Of a DNA stretch of 64,000 bases, positions 49,049 to 58,964 are shown one piece after another (the first letter of the stretch is position 1; each line of letters opens with the position of its first letter). Origin of the DNA: Onishia taeanensis (GTDB lineage Bacteria > Pseudomonadota > Gammaproteobacteria > Pseudomonadales > Halomonadaceae). The translations under genes and the position numbers were made by a program. The stretch lies in assembly GCF_013349955.1 (NCBI RefSeq), contig NZ_JABVXC010000002.1, positions 186,001 through 250,000 on the forward strand, written 5' to 3'. The notes beneath the pieces were generated by a model that saw only the letters and a list, made by a program, of their open reading frames with translations, made no database searches and had not been told where the DNA came from.

Positions 49049-49944
49049 CAGCGCATCAACTCCTTGGGCAGGGGATCGAGGTCAAAGTCGTCCGTCCACA
49101 GCGCATCGCCGGCGGCAACATCGACAGCGGGTGGAAACAGCAGCAGGAAGTGCCTGGCGCGCTGCAGCTTCGCCACCGGCATGGCCATCACTGTCGCAAA
49201 GGGCTCGCCTGGATCATGTGCCACTTCGCTGACTCGTGCTACCGGATAGCCGACCGGGAAACGGCCGGCGAGACCTGAAGACACCAGCAGGTCGCCTTCG
49301 CGAATATCGGCGGTGTCCGGCACATGCAGCACGCGCATGGCATCGAAGCGCCCGGTACCCTGGATGATGAATCGCAGCCCGTTGCGGTTTACCTGCACCG
49401 GCATCGCATGATTGGCATCGGCGACCATCAGCACCCGGCTGGTGTAGGCCGACACCGAGGTGACCTGCCCCACCAGCCCGGAAGCATCCATCACCGGCTG
49501 CCCCACATAGACGCCATCGCGACGGCCGCGATCGACGACCATCTGCTGGGTGAAGGGATCCGAGTCCAGCGACAGCAGTTCCGCGGTGAGAAAGGGAATA
49601 TCATCGCGCTTCGTGGCATTGAGGAGTTCGCGCAGCCGCACGTTTTCAGCGGTCAGGCTGGCCATCCGCTGGACACGATGCGACAGCGTCAGCAACTGCT
49701 GGCGAAGCTGGCGATTCTCGTCGACAAGTGCACGCTGATCAGACACCGCAAGCGAGCCCCATGACAGGACATCACTGGGCAGGCTGACCAGCCACTGTAC
49801 GGGCGCAACCACGGTCGACAGCTGTGCCCGCAAGGCTTCTACTCGCGACAATTGATGTTCGGCAAACATCAACGTCAGTGCCAGGACCGCACACAGCAAC
49901 ATGCGGTAACCGGGCACTGGCGCGTGCGTGAACAGCGGTTTGAT
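49048..49944 (-). CDS. mreC: MreC, rod-shape periplasmic scaffold (probable ATC start)
   Basis: Elongasome protein with one membrane helix ([18 protein letters not shown]), a coiled coil ([24 protein letters not shown]) and the two-barrel MreC domain ([38 protein letters not shown]). The start is unusual. GTG at 49917 and ATG at 49902 lack ribosome sites. The in-frame stop is at the TGA seven codons before ATC at 49944. AGGGGA sits six bases before that ATC, which opens I-K-P-L-F-T-H-A-P, matching the MKPIFSRGP start of E. coli MreC. The protein is 298 residues from ATC and 289 from GTG. Confidence 0.85.
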   Translation of the reverse strand: MKPLFTHAPVPGYRMLLCAVLALTLMFAEHQLSRVEALRAQLSTVVAPVQWLVSLPSDVLSWGSLAVSDQRALVDENRQLRQQLLTLSHRVQRMASLTAENVRLRELLNATKRDDIPFLTAELLSLDSDPFTQQMVVDRGRRDGVYVGQPVMDASGLVGQVTSVSAYTSRVLMVADANHAMPVQVNRNGLRFIIQGTGRFDAMRVLHVPDTADIREGDLLVSSGLAGRFPVGYPVARVSEVAHDPGEPFATVMAMPVAKLQRARHFLLLFPPAVDVAAGDALWTDDFDLDPLPKELMR

Positions 49945-49978
49945 AGGCGTTCCCCTGGGTCACGGCCTAGCGAACAGG

Positions 49979-51025
<1,047 letters not shown>

Positions 51026-51223
51026 TCACCTAGTGCAGACCGGAACCCTGTGCGGACGCAAACGGTACCATCGCCGCTTTAATGCAGCAAGCGACATCGG
51101 GGGACGTCGCCAGAGCGCAAGTCCTGCCAGCTGGCCCAGGATATGGTACATTTTGCGGTTATTTACTGCGGCAGACGCCAACTCGGCGCCGCCGCCACGA
51201 TCCATGCTCAAGGGATATCCACC

Positions 51224-51511
51224 ATGGCGCTTGAACCGCAAGACGTGAAGCGTGCGGCGCATCTGGCCCGACTGGGCCTTGATGACACCGACGCCGACCG
51301 CTATGTCGACGACCTGACCCGTATTCTCGAGATGGCCGACCAGCTTCAGGCGGTCGACACCGACGGCGTGGCGCCGTTGGCGCACCCACTGGATGCCACT
51401 CAGCGCCTGCGCGCCGATGAGGTCACCGAGACCGACCAGCGCGAGCGTTTCCAACGCAACGCCCCGGCGGTCGAGAACGGCCTCTACCTGGTACCCCGCG
51501 TCGTCGAATGA
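51224..51511 (+). CDS. gatC: GatC, subunit C of Asp/Glu-tRNA amidotransferase
   Basis: Small stabilising subunit of 95 residues that wraps between GatA and Gat[20 protein letters not shown], then [21 protein letters not shown] and the [21 protein letters not shown] tail. The ATG at 51224 is the family start; 27 upstream in-frame residues are non-coding. It is the first gene of gatCAB. Confidence 0.95.
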   Translation: MALEPQDVKRAAHLARLGLDDTDADRYVDDLTRILEMADQLQAVDTDGVAPLAHPLDATQRLRADEVTETDQRERFQRNAPAVENGLYLVPRVVE

Positions 51512-51555
51512 GCCCTGCTCGCTGCCTGAATGCCTCATCTGGAGCCAAGTCTCAC

Positions 51556-53016
51556 ATGCATGACATGACCCTGACCGAGCTTGCCCGCGCCCTCGAGGCC
51601 GGCGAGTTCACCAGTCGCCAATTGACCGAATCGCTGCTTGAGCGCATCAAACGACTCGACGGCGAACTCAACAGCTTTATCAGCGTCACCGCCGAGCAGG
51701 CACTGGCCGCCGCCGATGCCGCCGATGCCGCCCGTGCTCGCGGCGAGGCAGGACCGCTCACCGGCCTGCCGCTGGCCCTGAAGGATATCTTCTGCACCGA
51801 GGGCGTGAGGACCAGCTGCGGCTCGAAGATGCTCGACAACTTCATCGCGCCCTACGACGCCAACGTGGTCGAAAAGCTCAAGACGGCCGGCACCGTGAGC
51901 CTGGGCAAGACCAATATGGACGAGTTCGCCATGGGCTCCTCCAACGAAAACAGTTATTACGGCCCGGTCAAGAACCCCTGGGATCTCTCCGCCGTCCCCG
52001 GTGGCAGCTCTGGTGGCAGTGCCGCCGCCGTGGCAGCAGGCCTGGTGCCGGCGGCGCTGGGTACTGACACCGGCGGCTCGATTCGCCAGCCAGCCGCCTT
52101 CTGCGGCATCACCGGCCTGAAGCCCACCTATGGCCGCGTGTCCCGCTATGGCATGGTGGCCTACGCCTCTAGCCTCGATCAGGCCGGCCCCATGGCCCGC
52201 ACCGCCGAGGACTGCGCACTGCTGCTGAGCGCCATCGCCGGCCACGACCTGCGCGATTCCACCAGCGTGGCCCGCGGCGTGCCCGATTACTGCGCCGAGC
52301 TGGGCGCCTCACTGTCCGGCCTCAAGATCGGCCTGCCCAAGGAATACTTCGGCGATGGTCTGGACCCGGCGGTAGAGAGCGCCATTCGTGAGGCGGTCAA
52401 GGTCTACGAATCCCTCGGCGCTACCGTGCAGGAAGTCAGTCTGCCGCATACCCATCACGCCATCCCGGCCTACTACGTCATCGCCCCGGCCGAGGCCTCC
52501 TCGAACCTGTCCCGCTATGACGGCGTGCGCTTCGGACATCGCTGCGACGCGCCCCATGATCTCGAGGATCTCTACAAGCGCTCCCGGGCCGAAGGCTTCG
52601 GCGACGAGGTCAAGCGCCGCATCCTGATCGGCACTCACACCCTCTCCGAAGGCTTCTTCGACGCCTACTACAAGAAGGCCCAGCAGGTCCGCCGTCTGAT
52701 CCGCCAGGACTTCATGGACGCCTTCGAAGAGGTCGACGTGCTGATGGGCCCGTCGACACCGACGCCGGCCTTTGACCTGGGCGCCAACAAGGACCCGGTG
52801 TCCATGTACCTGCAGGACATCTACACCATTGCCATCAACCTGGCCGGTATCCCCGGCATCAGCGTCCCGGCCGGCGCCGTCGACGGCCGCCCGGTGGGCC
52901 TGCAGATCCTCGGCCCGCACTTCGCCGAATCGCAGCTGCTCAACGTCGCCCACCAGTTCCAGCAGGTCACCGACTGGCACCAGCAACGCCCGGCCTTCGG
53001 CAAGGAGAACGCATGA
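51556..53016 (+). CDS. gatA: GatA, glutaminase subunit of Asp/Glu-tRNA amidotransferase
   Basis: Amidase-signature enzyme of 486 residues that releases ammonia from glutamine for GatB. The Ser-cisSer-Lys triad is complete: K76 (ALKDIF), S151 ([12 protein letters not shown]) and S175 ([10 protein letters not shown]). GatCAB converts misacylated Asp-tRNA(Asn) or Glu-tRNA(Gln). Which is the substrate depends on whether AsnRS and GlnRS are encoded elsewhere. The ATG at 51556 gives the standard start; the frame opens at 51508. It overlaps gatB by four bases. Confidence 0.97.
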   Translation: MHDMTLTELARALEAGEFTSRQLTESLLERIKRLDGELNSFISVTAEQALAAADAADAARARGEAGPLTGLPLALKDIFCTEGVRTSCGSKMLDNFIAPYDANVVEKLKTAGTVSLGKTNMDEFAMGSSNENSYYGPVKNPWDLSAVPGGSSGGSAAAVAAGLVPAALGTDTGGSIRQPAAFCGITGLKPTYGRVSRYGMVAYASSLDQAGPMARTAEDCALLLSAIAGHDLRDSTSVARGVPDYCAELGASLSGLKIGLPKEYFGDGLDPAVESAIREAVKVYESLGATVQEVSLPHTHHAIPAYYVIAPAEASSNLSRYDGVRFGHRCDAPHDLEDLYKRSRAEGFGDEVKRRILIGTHTLSEGFFDAYYKKAQQVRRLIRQDFMDAFEEVDVLMGPSTPTPAFDLGANKDPVSMYLQDIYTIAINLAGIPGISVPAGAVDGRPVGLQILGPHFAESQLLNVAHQFQQVTDWHQQRPAFGKENA

Positions 53017-54470
53017 TGCAATGGGAAACCGTGATCGGCCTCGAGGTTCACGTCCAGCTGGCCACCCGCTCGAAGATCTTCTCCGGGGCCTCTACCGCCT
53101 TCGGCGCCGAACCCAATAGCCAGGCCTGCGCCGTCGACCTGGGCCTGCCCGGCGTGCTTCCGGTGCTCAACGAGTCCGCCGTGGCCATGGCGGTACAGTT
53201 TGGGCTCGGTATCGATGCCGAGATTCCCGAAGTCTCGATCTTCGATCGCAAGAACTACTTCTATCCGGACCTGCCCAAGGGCTACCAGACCAGCCAGATG
53301 TATCACCCGATCGTCGGGCCGGGCGAGGTCGAGATCACCCTCGATGACGGCGATACGAAACGCATCCGCGTTCATCACGCCCACCTCGAGGAAGACGCCG
53401 GCAAGTCGCTGCACGAGGACTTTCACGGCATGACCGGGGTCGACCTGAACCGCGCCGGCACACCGCTTCTGGAGATCGTCTCCGAGCCCGACATGCGCTC
53501 CGCCAAGGAAGCCGCGGCCTATCTGAAGGCGATTCACTCCATCGTCACCTACCTGGGCATCTCGGATGGCAACATGGCCGAGGGCTCGATGCGCTGCGAC
53601 GTCAACGTCTCGGTGCGCCCCAAGGGTCAGGAGGCCTTCGGCACCCGCGCCGAGATCAAGAACGTCAATTCCTTCCGCTTCGTCGAGCGCGCCATCGCCT
53701 TCGAGGTCGAGCGCCAGATCGAACTGCTCGAGGACGGCGGCAAGGTGGTGCAGGAAACGCGCCTGTACGATCCCGACGCCGACGAGACCCGCAGCATGCG
53801 CACCAAGGAGGAGGCCAACGACTACCGTTACTTCCCCTGCCCCGACCTGCTGCCGGTGGTGCTCGACGATGCCTACGTGGATCACCTGCGCAGCTCGTTG
53901 CCGGAACTGCCGGCCGAGAAGCGCGCGCGCTTCCAGAGCGAGCTGGGGCTGTCCGCCTACGACGCCGGCGTACTTTCGGCGACCCGCGCCATGGCCGACT
54001 TCTTCGAGGGCGTGAAAGACGTCTGCGGCGATGCCAAGCTGGCCGCCAACTGGGTGCAGGGCGAATTCGCCGGCCGCCTCAACAAGGAAGGCCTGGAGAT
54101 CGCCTCGAGCCCGGTCTCGGCAACGCAGCTCGGCGAGCTGGTGGCGCGGGTCAAGGACGAGACCATCAACGGTAAGGCCGCCAAGCAGGTGTTCGCCGCG
54201 TTATGGGACGGTGAAGGCGACAGCGCCGATGCCATCATCGAGGCCCGCGGCCTCAAGCAGGTCACCGACAGCGGCGCCATCGAGGCGATGATCGATCAGG
54301 TGATCGCCGACAGCCCGGTGCAGGTCGCCCAGTATCGCGACGCCGAACCCGACAAGCGCGGCAAGATGATCGGCTATTTCGTCGGCCAGGTCATGAAGGC
54401 CTCTAGGGGCACCGCGAATCCCCAGCAGGTCAACGGCCTGCTCAAGGAAAAGCTCGACGCCCTTTGCTGA
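53013..54470 (+). CDS. gatB: GatB, kinase/transamidase subunit of Asp/Glu-tRNA amidotransferase
   Basis: Subunit of 485 residues that phosphorylates and amidates the mischarged aminoacyl-tRNA. The cradle domain begins [28 protein letters not shown] and [14 protein letters not shown] mark the active site, followed by [19 protein letters not shown] and the C-terminal helical plus YqeY-like tRNA-binding tail. Two consecutive ATG codons (53013 and 53016) both fit the AAGGAG site. The terminator at 54530 ends the operon. Confidence 0.97.
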   Translation: MMQWETVIGLEVHVQLATRSKIFSGASTAFGAEPNSQACAVDLGLPGVLPVLNESAVAMAVQFGLGIDAEIPEVSIFDRKNYFYPDLPKGYQTSQMYHPIVGPGEVEITLDDGDTKRIRVHHAHLEEDAGKSLHEDFHGMTGVDLNRAGTPLLEIVSEPDMRSAKEAAAYLKAIHSIVTYLGISDGNMAEGSMRCDVNVSVRPKGQEAFGTRAEIKNVNSFRFVERAIAFEVERQIELLEDGGKVVQETRLYDPDADETRSMRTKEEANDYRYFPCPDLLPVVLDDAYVDHLRSSLPELPAEKRARFQSELGLSAYDAGVLSATRAMADFFEGVKDVCGDAKLAANWVQGEFAGRLNKEGLEIASSPVSATQLGELVARVKDETINGKAAKQVFAALWDGEGDSADAIIEARGLKQVTDSGAIEAMIDQVIADSPVQVAQYRDAEPDKRGKMIGYFVGQVMKASRGTANPQQVNGLLKEKLDALC

Positions 54471-54529
54471 GCTAGCCAAGCCGCTAAATGACAGGCGTGG
54501 AAATGAACTCCGCGCGCTGCCCGCAACGC

Positions 54530-54556
54530 AAGACGCCCCTTTCACAGGGGCGTCTT
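54530..54556 (+). terminator. terminator of gatCAB
   Basis: Perfect 11-base arms AAGACGCCCCT/AGGGGCGTCTT with a 5-base loop, then TTGT. It also sits just past the stop of the convergent small gene and may serve both. Confidence 0.8.
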
Positions 54557-54590
54557 TGTATCTGGCAGTGGCACCTGTCATCAAACCCAA

Positions 54591-54761
54591 TCAAGCGTTC
54601 TTATGCGCCTCGATTTCCTCTAGCAACGCTTCCGCTTCTGCGGTCAGGGTCGCATTGGTATGCATGTCGCCATTGCGGGCGGCTTCCATGGCCTGCTCGA
54701 GCTTGCGCTCATAGGCCTTCTGCAGCTTCTTGGTTGGGTCGCTCTTGAAGATCCCAAACAT
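54591..54761 (-). CDS. DUF6435-type small protein, 56 residues
   Basis: Short gene of 56 codons reading MFGIFKSDPTKKLQKAYERK at the start, then LEQAMEAARNGDMHTNATLT and an AEAEALLEEIEAHKNA end. The MFG(I/L)FK-x-(D/N)P-KKL opening, the AxRNGD motif and the helical hairpin profile fit DUF6435, a small family of unknown function in marine gammaproteobacteria. AGGAG lies eight bases before the ATG, which supports expression. It is convergent with gatB. Function is unknown; the charged helices suggest a soluble partner-binding protein. Confidence 0.82.
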   Translation of the reverse strand: MFGIFKSDPTKKLQKAYERKLEQAMEAARNGDMHTNATLTAEAEALLEEIEAHKNA

Positions 54762-55078
54762 GGCGTCGCTCCTAAGTATTGTCCCTGCAGACTACGCCAG
54801 TTTATGTACAATATCGATACAGTAATTGTACATCACCATATTCGCTCCTGCCGACACCGCTCTTCGACCATTCCCCTAGACGATTTGGTGTCCCCTGCCC
54901 TGCGCTACCCGCCAGACTCTGAAGGATGTCGTCATTTCCCTATCATGACAGGACTCGCGTGAACACAAGGTCCTCTCGGATGCCATCCGCCGCCTAGAAT
55001 CGCGACGCCTTTCTACCCACACCGCTCAGCACGGACGCTCAGCAGGTTTGCCTGACTTCCCCTCAGGGGGGGCTTACC
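54762..55078. other. 317-base intergenic region with one operator-like palindrome
   Basis: The gap separates divergent DUF6435 and the flavoprotein gene. It is AT-rich near 54800-54840, where the perfect inverted repeat 54804-54833 lies. Elsewhere I see only an isolated TAGAAT (54995-55000) without a -35 partner. No further gene is apparent. Confidence 0.6.
54804..54833. promoter_or_regulatory. operator-like palindrome ATGTACAAT-N12-ATTGTACAT
   Basis: Two perfect 9-base arms have centres 21 bases apart, two helical turns; each arm contains the palindrome TGTACA. This is what a dimer-of-dimers or two-site repressor would need. It could serve the DUF6435 gene, the flavoprotein, or both. The binding factor is unknown. 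Confidence 0.55.
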
Positions 55079-56518
55079 ATGAAGACACTTACCTACCAAA
55101 CTCTGGAGGGCGATCAACAGTCATTGCCCCTTGAGGCCATTGACCGCCTGCGGGCCGCCCTTCAGGGCAGCGTGGTTACCCCGGACGATGCCGGCTATGA
55201 GATGCTGCGCCAGCTGTGGAATGGCATGCTGGACCGGCGCCCAGCACTGATCACCCGCTGCCTGGGCGCCAATGACGTCGCCCAGGCCATCGACTTCGCC
55301 CGCGAGCATGCCATGCGGCTCAGCGTGCGTGGAGGTGGCCATCATATCGCCGGCAATGCCATTGCCGAGCAAGGCATGACGATCGACCTGTCGGCGCTGC
55401 GCAACGTGCGGGTCGACCCACGCCGGCGGACAGCTCGGGTCGATCCTGGCGCCCTGCTTGGGGATCTCGATCGGGAGGCCCAGGCCTTCGGGCTGGCAAC
55501 CCCGCTGGGCATCAACTCCACCACCGGCGTCGCCGGCCTGTGCCTGGGCGGCGGATTCGGCTGGCTGACGCGCTGCCACGGCCTGACCGCCGACAACCTG
55601 CTGAGTGCCGACATCGTTACCGCCGATGGTCAGCGCCACTGGGTCTCGTCAAGCGAGGAGCCCGACCTTTTCTGGGCCATTCGCGGCGGCGGCGGCAACT
55701 TCGGTGTCGTGACCTCCTTCGAGTTCCAGCTTCACCCGGTGGGCCCTGAGGTCTACGCGGGCCTGGTGGTCTATCCCTTCGATCAGGCAGAGCGGGTAAT
55801 GCGCGCCTGGCGAGACTTCACCCAGAGCGCTCCTGACGAACTCAGCGTCTGGGCGGTGCTGCGCCATGCTCCGCCACTGCCCTTCCTGCCCGAGTCCGCC
55901 CATGGCCAACCGGTGGTGGTGTTCGCCCTGCTCTATGCCGGCGAGATCGCCGCAGGTGAGCGTCTGGCGGCTCCCATACGGGCCTTCGGCACCCCGCTCG
56001 GCGAGCACCTCGGCGCCCAGCCCTACACCGCTTTCCAATCGGCCTTCGACCCGCTTCTCACTCCCGGGGTACGCAACTATTGGAAGTCCCACAATTTCGC
56101 TCGGATCGATGATGACGCCCTGGCGGCACTGATCCGCGCGGCCGAGACACTGCCCGGACCGGAGTGCGAAATCTTCGTCGCCCAGTTGGGCGGCGCCATG
56201 GCCCGGGTTGAGCCCACCGCCACCGCCTACGCGGGACGCAACGCCACCTATGTCGTGAACGTTCATGGCCGCTGGCAAGCGGCCGAGGACGATGCCTGCT
56301 GCCGCGACTGGGCGCGCCAGGCCTTTACGTCCTTGGCGCCCTTCGCCACGGGTGGCGGTTATGTGAACTTTCTCACCGAGGATGAAGGCGACCGAGTGGT
56401 AGCGGCCTACGGAATCAACTTTGCCCGCCTACAGGCCATCAAGCAGCAGGTCGATCCCGGTAATCTGTTCCGCATGAACCTCAACATTCCACCGCAAGCC
56501 GGCGAGGTGGCGGCCTGA
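55079..56518 (+). CDS. FAD-linked oxidoreductase, berberine-bridge-enzyme type
   Basis: Flavoprotein of 479 residues of the VAO/BBE family. The FAD-binding PP-loop is at about 83-92 with GGGHHIAGNA (H88 likely the covalent FAD ligand), then LGGGFGWLTRCHGLTADNLLSADIVTADG and GGGGNFGVVTSFEFQLHPVG. The C-terminal BBE segment ends NLFRMNLNIPP. There is no signal peptide, so it is cytoplasmic. The substrate (sugar, alcohol or secondary metabolite) cannot be told from sequence. It stands alone between DUF6435 and ycfJ and may be an accessory acquisition, although its base composition resembles its neighbours. Confidence 0.88.
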   Translation: MKTLTYQTLEGDQQSLPLEAIDRLRAALQGSVVTPDDAGYEMLRQLWNGMLDRRPALITRCLGANDVAQAIDFAREHAMRLSVRGGGHHIAGNAIAEQGMTIDLSALRNVRVDPRRRTARVDPGALLGDLDREAQAFGLATPLGINSTTGVAGLCLGGGFGWLTRCHGLTADNLLSADIVTADGQRHWVSSSEEPDLFWAIRGGGGNFGVVTSFEFQLHPVGPEVYAGLVVYPFDQAERVMRAWRDFTQSAPDELSVWAVLRHAPPLPFLPESAHGQPVVVFALLYAGEIAAGERLAAPIRAFGTPLGEHLGAQPYTAFQSAFDPLLTPGVRNYWKSHNFARIDDDALAALIRAAETLPGPECEIFVAQLGGAMARVEPTATAYAGRNATYVVNVHGRWQAAEDDACCRDWARQAFTSLAPFATGGGYVNFLTEDEGDRVVAAYGINFARLQAIKQQVDPGNLFRMNLNIPPQAGEVAA

Positions 56519-56660
56519 CAGGCCAGCGGGAAAGCGGATAAAAGCAGAAAGCGCCAAGAACCGTGCGGCAGGCGGGAAGGCACCGTAACTGGATGATCAT
56601 GACGACACGGGCGCAACCAGGCGCCCGGTATGGCAATGGAAACAGGTATGGAAAATACCA

Positions 56661-56681
56661 GGGCCGACATGATGCCGGCCC
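56661..56681 (-). terminator. weak terminator between the flavoprotein and ycfJ genes
   Basis: GGGCCG/CGGCCC arms around a 9-base loop are followed on the minus strand by TGGTATTTTCC. It lies 20 bases past the ycfJ stop, between two convergent genes. Confidence 0.35.
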
Positions 56682-56700
56682 GACCGCCTAACTCTGCGCT

Positions 56701-57288
56701 TCAGCCCTGAGAGTCACCCTGAGAGTCACCCTGAGACGTTGCCAGGCCAGCCCGCCACTGAGGCTTACCGTCCTGCATCAATACCCGGTCACCCTGGGGC
56801 GCCTCATCGAGTCGAGCGCTGAAGACCTGGCCATCGACCCGGTATTCCACGTCATACCCCAGGTGCTCCTGGCGAGTGTCGGTGACGGTTCGGCACTCTT
56901 GTCGGGTGGTGGTAGTGGTCTGGCCGGCCTCGATGCGTCCCTGAACCTCGCGCCCCGCCAGGCCACCGCCCACGGCGCCGGCCACGGTGGCAATCTTCTT
57001 GCCACTGCCGCCCCCGACCTGATTACCCAGCAGACCGCCAACGATGGCACCTGCGGCAGTGCCGATGATGCGGTTGGGATCGCGGCTGGGCGCCTGCTGG
57101 CTGACCACCACGTCCTCGCAGACCTGACGGGGTGTCTCGACGGTTCGCGTCGCCGCCTCGACCTGCAGGATATCGGCATAGACCGGCTCGGGTGCCTGGG
57201 AATAGCTGCTGACCTGATAGGCCCCTACCGCCAATCCACCAAGGCCGAGAACTGACAGGGTGCTACCGATCACGATTGACTTGTTCAT
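56701..57288 (-). CDS. ycfJ: YcfJ-like glycine-zipper envelope protein
   Basis: Protein of 195 residues with an N-terminal hydrophobic segment (about 5-24), a Cys pair (C57 in TPRQVCEDV and C131 in TRQECRTV), and a glycine-zipper double helix near 75-120 (GTAAGAIVGGLLGNQVGGG, then VAGAVGGGLAGREVQGRIE). This matches E. coli YcfJ over nearly its whole length; its role is unknown but envelope-linked. ATG at 57288 with GAGGAG upstream is preferred over GTG at 57291. The last residues are the repeat SQGDSQGDSQG, encoded by a 12-bp DNA repeat. Confidence 0.87.
   Translation of the reverse strand: MNKSIVIGSTLSVLGLGGLAVGAYQVSSYSQAPEPVYADILQVEAATRTVETPRQVCEDVVVSQQAPSRDPNRIIGTAAGAIVGGLLGNQVGGGSGKKIATVAGAVGGGLAGREVQGRIEAGQTTTTTRQECRTVTDTRQEHLGYDVEYRVDGQVFSARLDEAPQGDRVLMQDGKPQWRAGLATSQGDSQGDSQG
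56706..56729. repeat. 12-bp direct repeat in the 3' end of ycfJ
   Basis: Two perfect copies of CCTGAGAGTCAC are followed by a partial third (CCTGAGAC). It encodes the GDSQ tail and keeps frame, so copy number could change by slippage without frameshift. Confidence 0.75.
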
Positions 57289-57474
57289 CACTCACTCCTC
57301 AAACACGACACAGAATCGACCACACAAGGGTCGACAGGGATAAGAGTCGGCTCGGGGGAGTCCAGGCATCGGAATCTCGCCCCGGGGCACGCGCGGGCGC
57401 CAGGCGAAGTGACGGGAAGGGATGAGACGAGAACTCGGGCGACATCCTGCCGCTAACGAGTCGGAGACGGACGG

Positions 57475-57503
57475 AGTATAGCCTAGGGATCAGAAAGCAG
57501 ACA
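57475..57503 (-). promoter_or_regulatory. candidate promoter of ycfJ
   Basis: The minus strand has TGTCTG, a 17-base spacer and TATACT. The -10 matches five of six; the -35 is poor. It would give a leader of about 180 bases. Confidence 0.35.
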
Positions 57504-57608
57504 CAGGGCTCACGACAGCTGTGCGGTGTTTCCACACTTGCCAGTAGCCTGTCGCCATCGGCAGACGCGATGAGACCTTGCACTACGTCGGTGGCATTCA
57601 CTCAAACG

Positions 57609-57646
57609 AAAAAAGGGCCCGGCGCCGTGATGGCGACCCCGGGCCC
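57609..57646 (-). terminator. terminator of the pot operon
   Basis: On the minus strand GGGCCCGG pairs with CCGGGCCC across a 16-base loop that itself contains GGTCGCCATCACGGCGCC pairing, followed by six T. It is 22 bases past the potD stop. Confidence 0.8.
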
Positions 57647-57668
57647 GGCAGGCATCATCCGTTGAGGG

Positions 57669-58754
57669 TCAGCGCGCCTGAACTTCCGACCAGAGCTGCT
57701 GGAAGACCTGCAGCTCGTCGCCTGAAAGGCTCGGGATGAAGCGCAGTCGCTGCATGTCATCATCGCTTGGCTGCACCGGCGGCTGGGTCAGCACCTCGTC
57801 CAGGTACGGCTCAGCGGCGGCGTTGGGGCTGGCGTAGTAGTTGTAGTTGGATAGCTGGGCGCCTACCTCCGCTTCGAGCAGGAAATCAATGAAGGCATGG
57901 GCGAGATCAGAGTTCGGCGCCTCGGCGGGAATCATCATGGTATCGACCCACATCTCGGCCCCTTCATCGGGGATCATGAAGGCGGTATTGGCGAAGCCCT
58001 CGGGGTCTTCGTCCTTGAAGGCCAGATAGTCGCCGTTGAAGCTCATCGCCGCATGCACCACGCCGCGAGACAGCTGCTGCAGCGCCGGAGTCCCGTCGGT
58101 GAAGCCACTGAAGGTATCGCGACCTTTGGTCTCGATGAGAAGCTTCGCTGCCTCTCGCCAGGCATCCAGGCCGGTGCAGTCATAGCCATGGCCGAGATAG
58201 GCACAGGCCCCACCCATGGTCACCTGCCCATCGCCCGCTACCGCGAAGGGGTAATCGGGATTCTCGTTGGCATCGAACAGCAGCGACCAGCTCTTCGGCG
58301 CGTCGGGGAAGGTGTCGGTGTTGTAGATAATGCCAGTCGTCCCCCACTGGTAGGGCACGCTGTAGTCACCGCCCGGGTCGTAGCCGGGATCCTGGAAGGT
58401 GTCCATGACGTTGCCGAGATGCGAAAGCTTCGTCTTGTCCAGGGGCTGCACCAGGCCAGTCTCGATCAGGCGCGGCACATAGTAGTTGGAAGGCACGATC
58501 ACGTCATACTGGGACACGCCGCCAGCATTAAGCTTGGCTAACATTTCCGGCTGCGAATTGAAGTAATTCTGCACCACCTCGACGTCATAGCGCTCCTCGA
58601 AGGCATCGATGATCGCCGGGTCCATGTACTCGGTCCAGTTGAACAGATAAAGCTTGTCGTCAGCGGCCTGAGCACCGCCGGCCAGCATCAGGCCGAGGAG
58701 CGGCAGGGCTGTACGGGCCGAACGACGGAAGGGACGATAAAGCGAGTGCGGCAT
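57669..58754 (-). CDS. potD: polyamine ABC transporter, periplasmic binding protein
   Basis: PotD/PotF-family protein of 361 residues. The signal peptide ends at GGAQA (residue 30). The mature start DDKLYLFNWTEYMDPAIIDAFE is the polyamine-binding hallmark, with W and Y residues that line the amine pocket; YDVIVPSNYYVPRLIE, WGTTGIIYNTD and FNGDYLAF continue it. PotD (spermidine) and PotF (putrescine) cannot be told apart reliably by eye. AGGAGAG precedes the ATG. It is the last gene of the operon, 199 bases after potC. Confidence 0.93.
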   Translation of the reverse strand: MPHSLYRPFRRSARTALPLLGLMLAGGAQAADDKLYLFNWTEYMDPAIIDAFEERYDVEVVQNYFNSQPEMLAKLNAGGVSQYDVIVPSNYYVPRLIETGLVQPLDKTKLSHLGNVMDTFQDPGYDPGGDYSVPYQWGTTGIIYNTDTFPDAPKSWSLLFDANENPDYPFAVAGDGQVTMGGACAYLGHGYDCTGLDAWREAAKLLIETKGRDTFSGFTDGTPALQQLSRGVVHAAMSFNGDYLAFKDEDPEGFANTAFMIPDEGAEMWVDTMMIPAEAPNSDLAHAFIDFLLEAEVGAQLSNYNYYASPNAAAEPYLDEVLTQPPVQPSDDDMQRLRFIPSLSGDELQVFQQLWSEVQAR

Positions 58755-58931
58755 GCGTGACTCTCCTGGGTAGCAATGATGTGATGTTAGGCGGGACGAG
58801 ATCGGCGAAATCGGCAGGGTGCCACGTCAAGATCTTCCTGGCGACCTCCACCTGACGACAGCAAGCTAGCGACACCGACTTGGCGACACCATGCTAGAGG
58901 CAGGCCATGGCCGCCGGCCCCTAGCGGTCGT

Positions 58932-58964
58932 GGCGTGGAATAGCCCTGGCTCGCTAGCCACGCC
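58932..58964 (-). other. hairpin at the potC 3' end
   Basis: GGCGTGG/CCACGCC (7 bp) pair across 19 bases, covering the potC stop codon and the start of the potC-potD gap. It is a possible mRNA-stabilising or processing site that would let potD be expressed differently from the membrane genes. Confidence 0.35.

Larger units (their letters stand above)
57289..57668. other. 380-base intergenic region between ycfJ and potD
   Basis: It holds the candidate ycfJ promoter (57475-57503) and the terminator of the polyamine transport operon (57609-57646). Between them, 57504-57608 shows no open frame of note and no hairpin that I can support. Confidence 0.6.
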
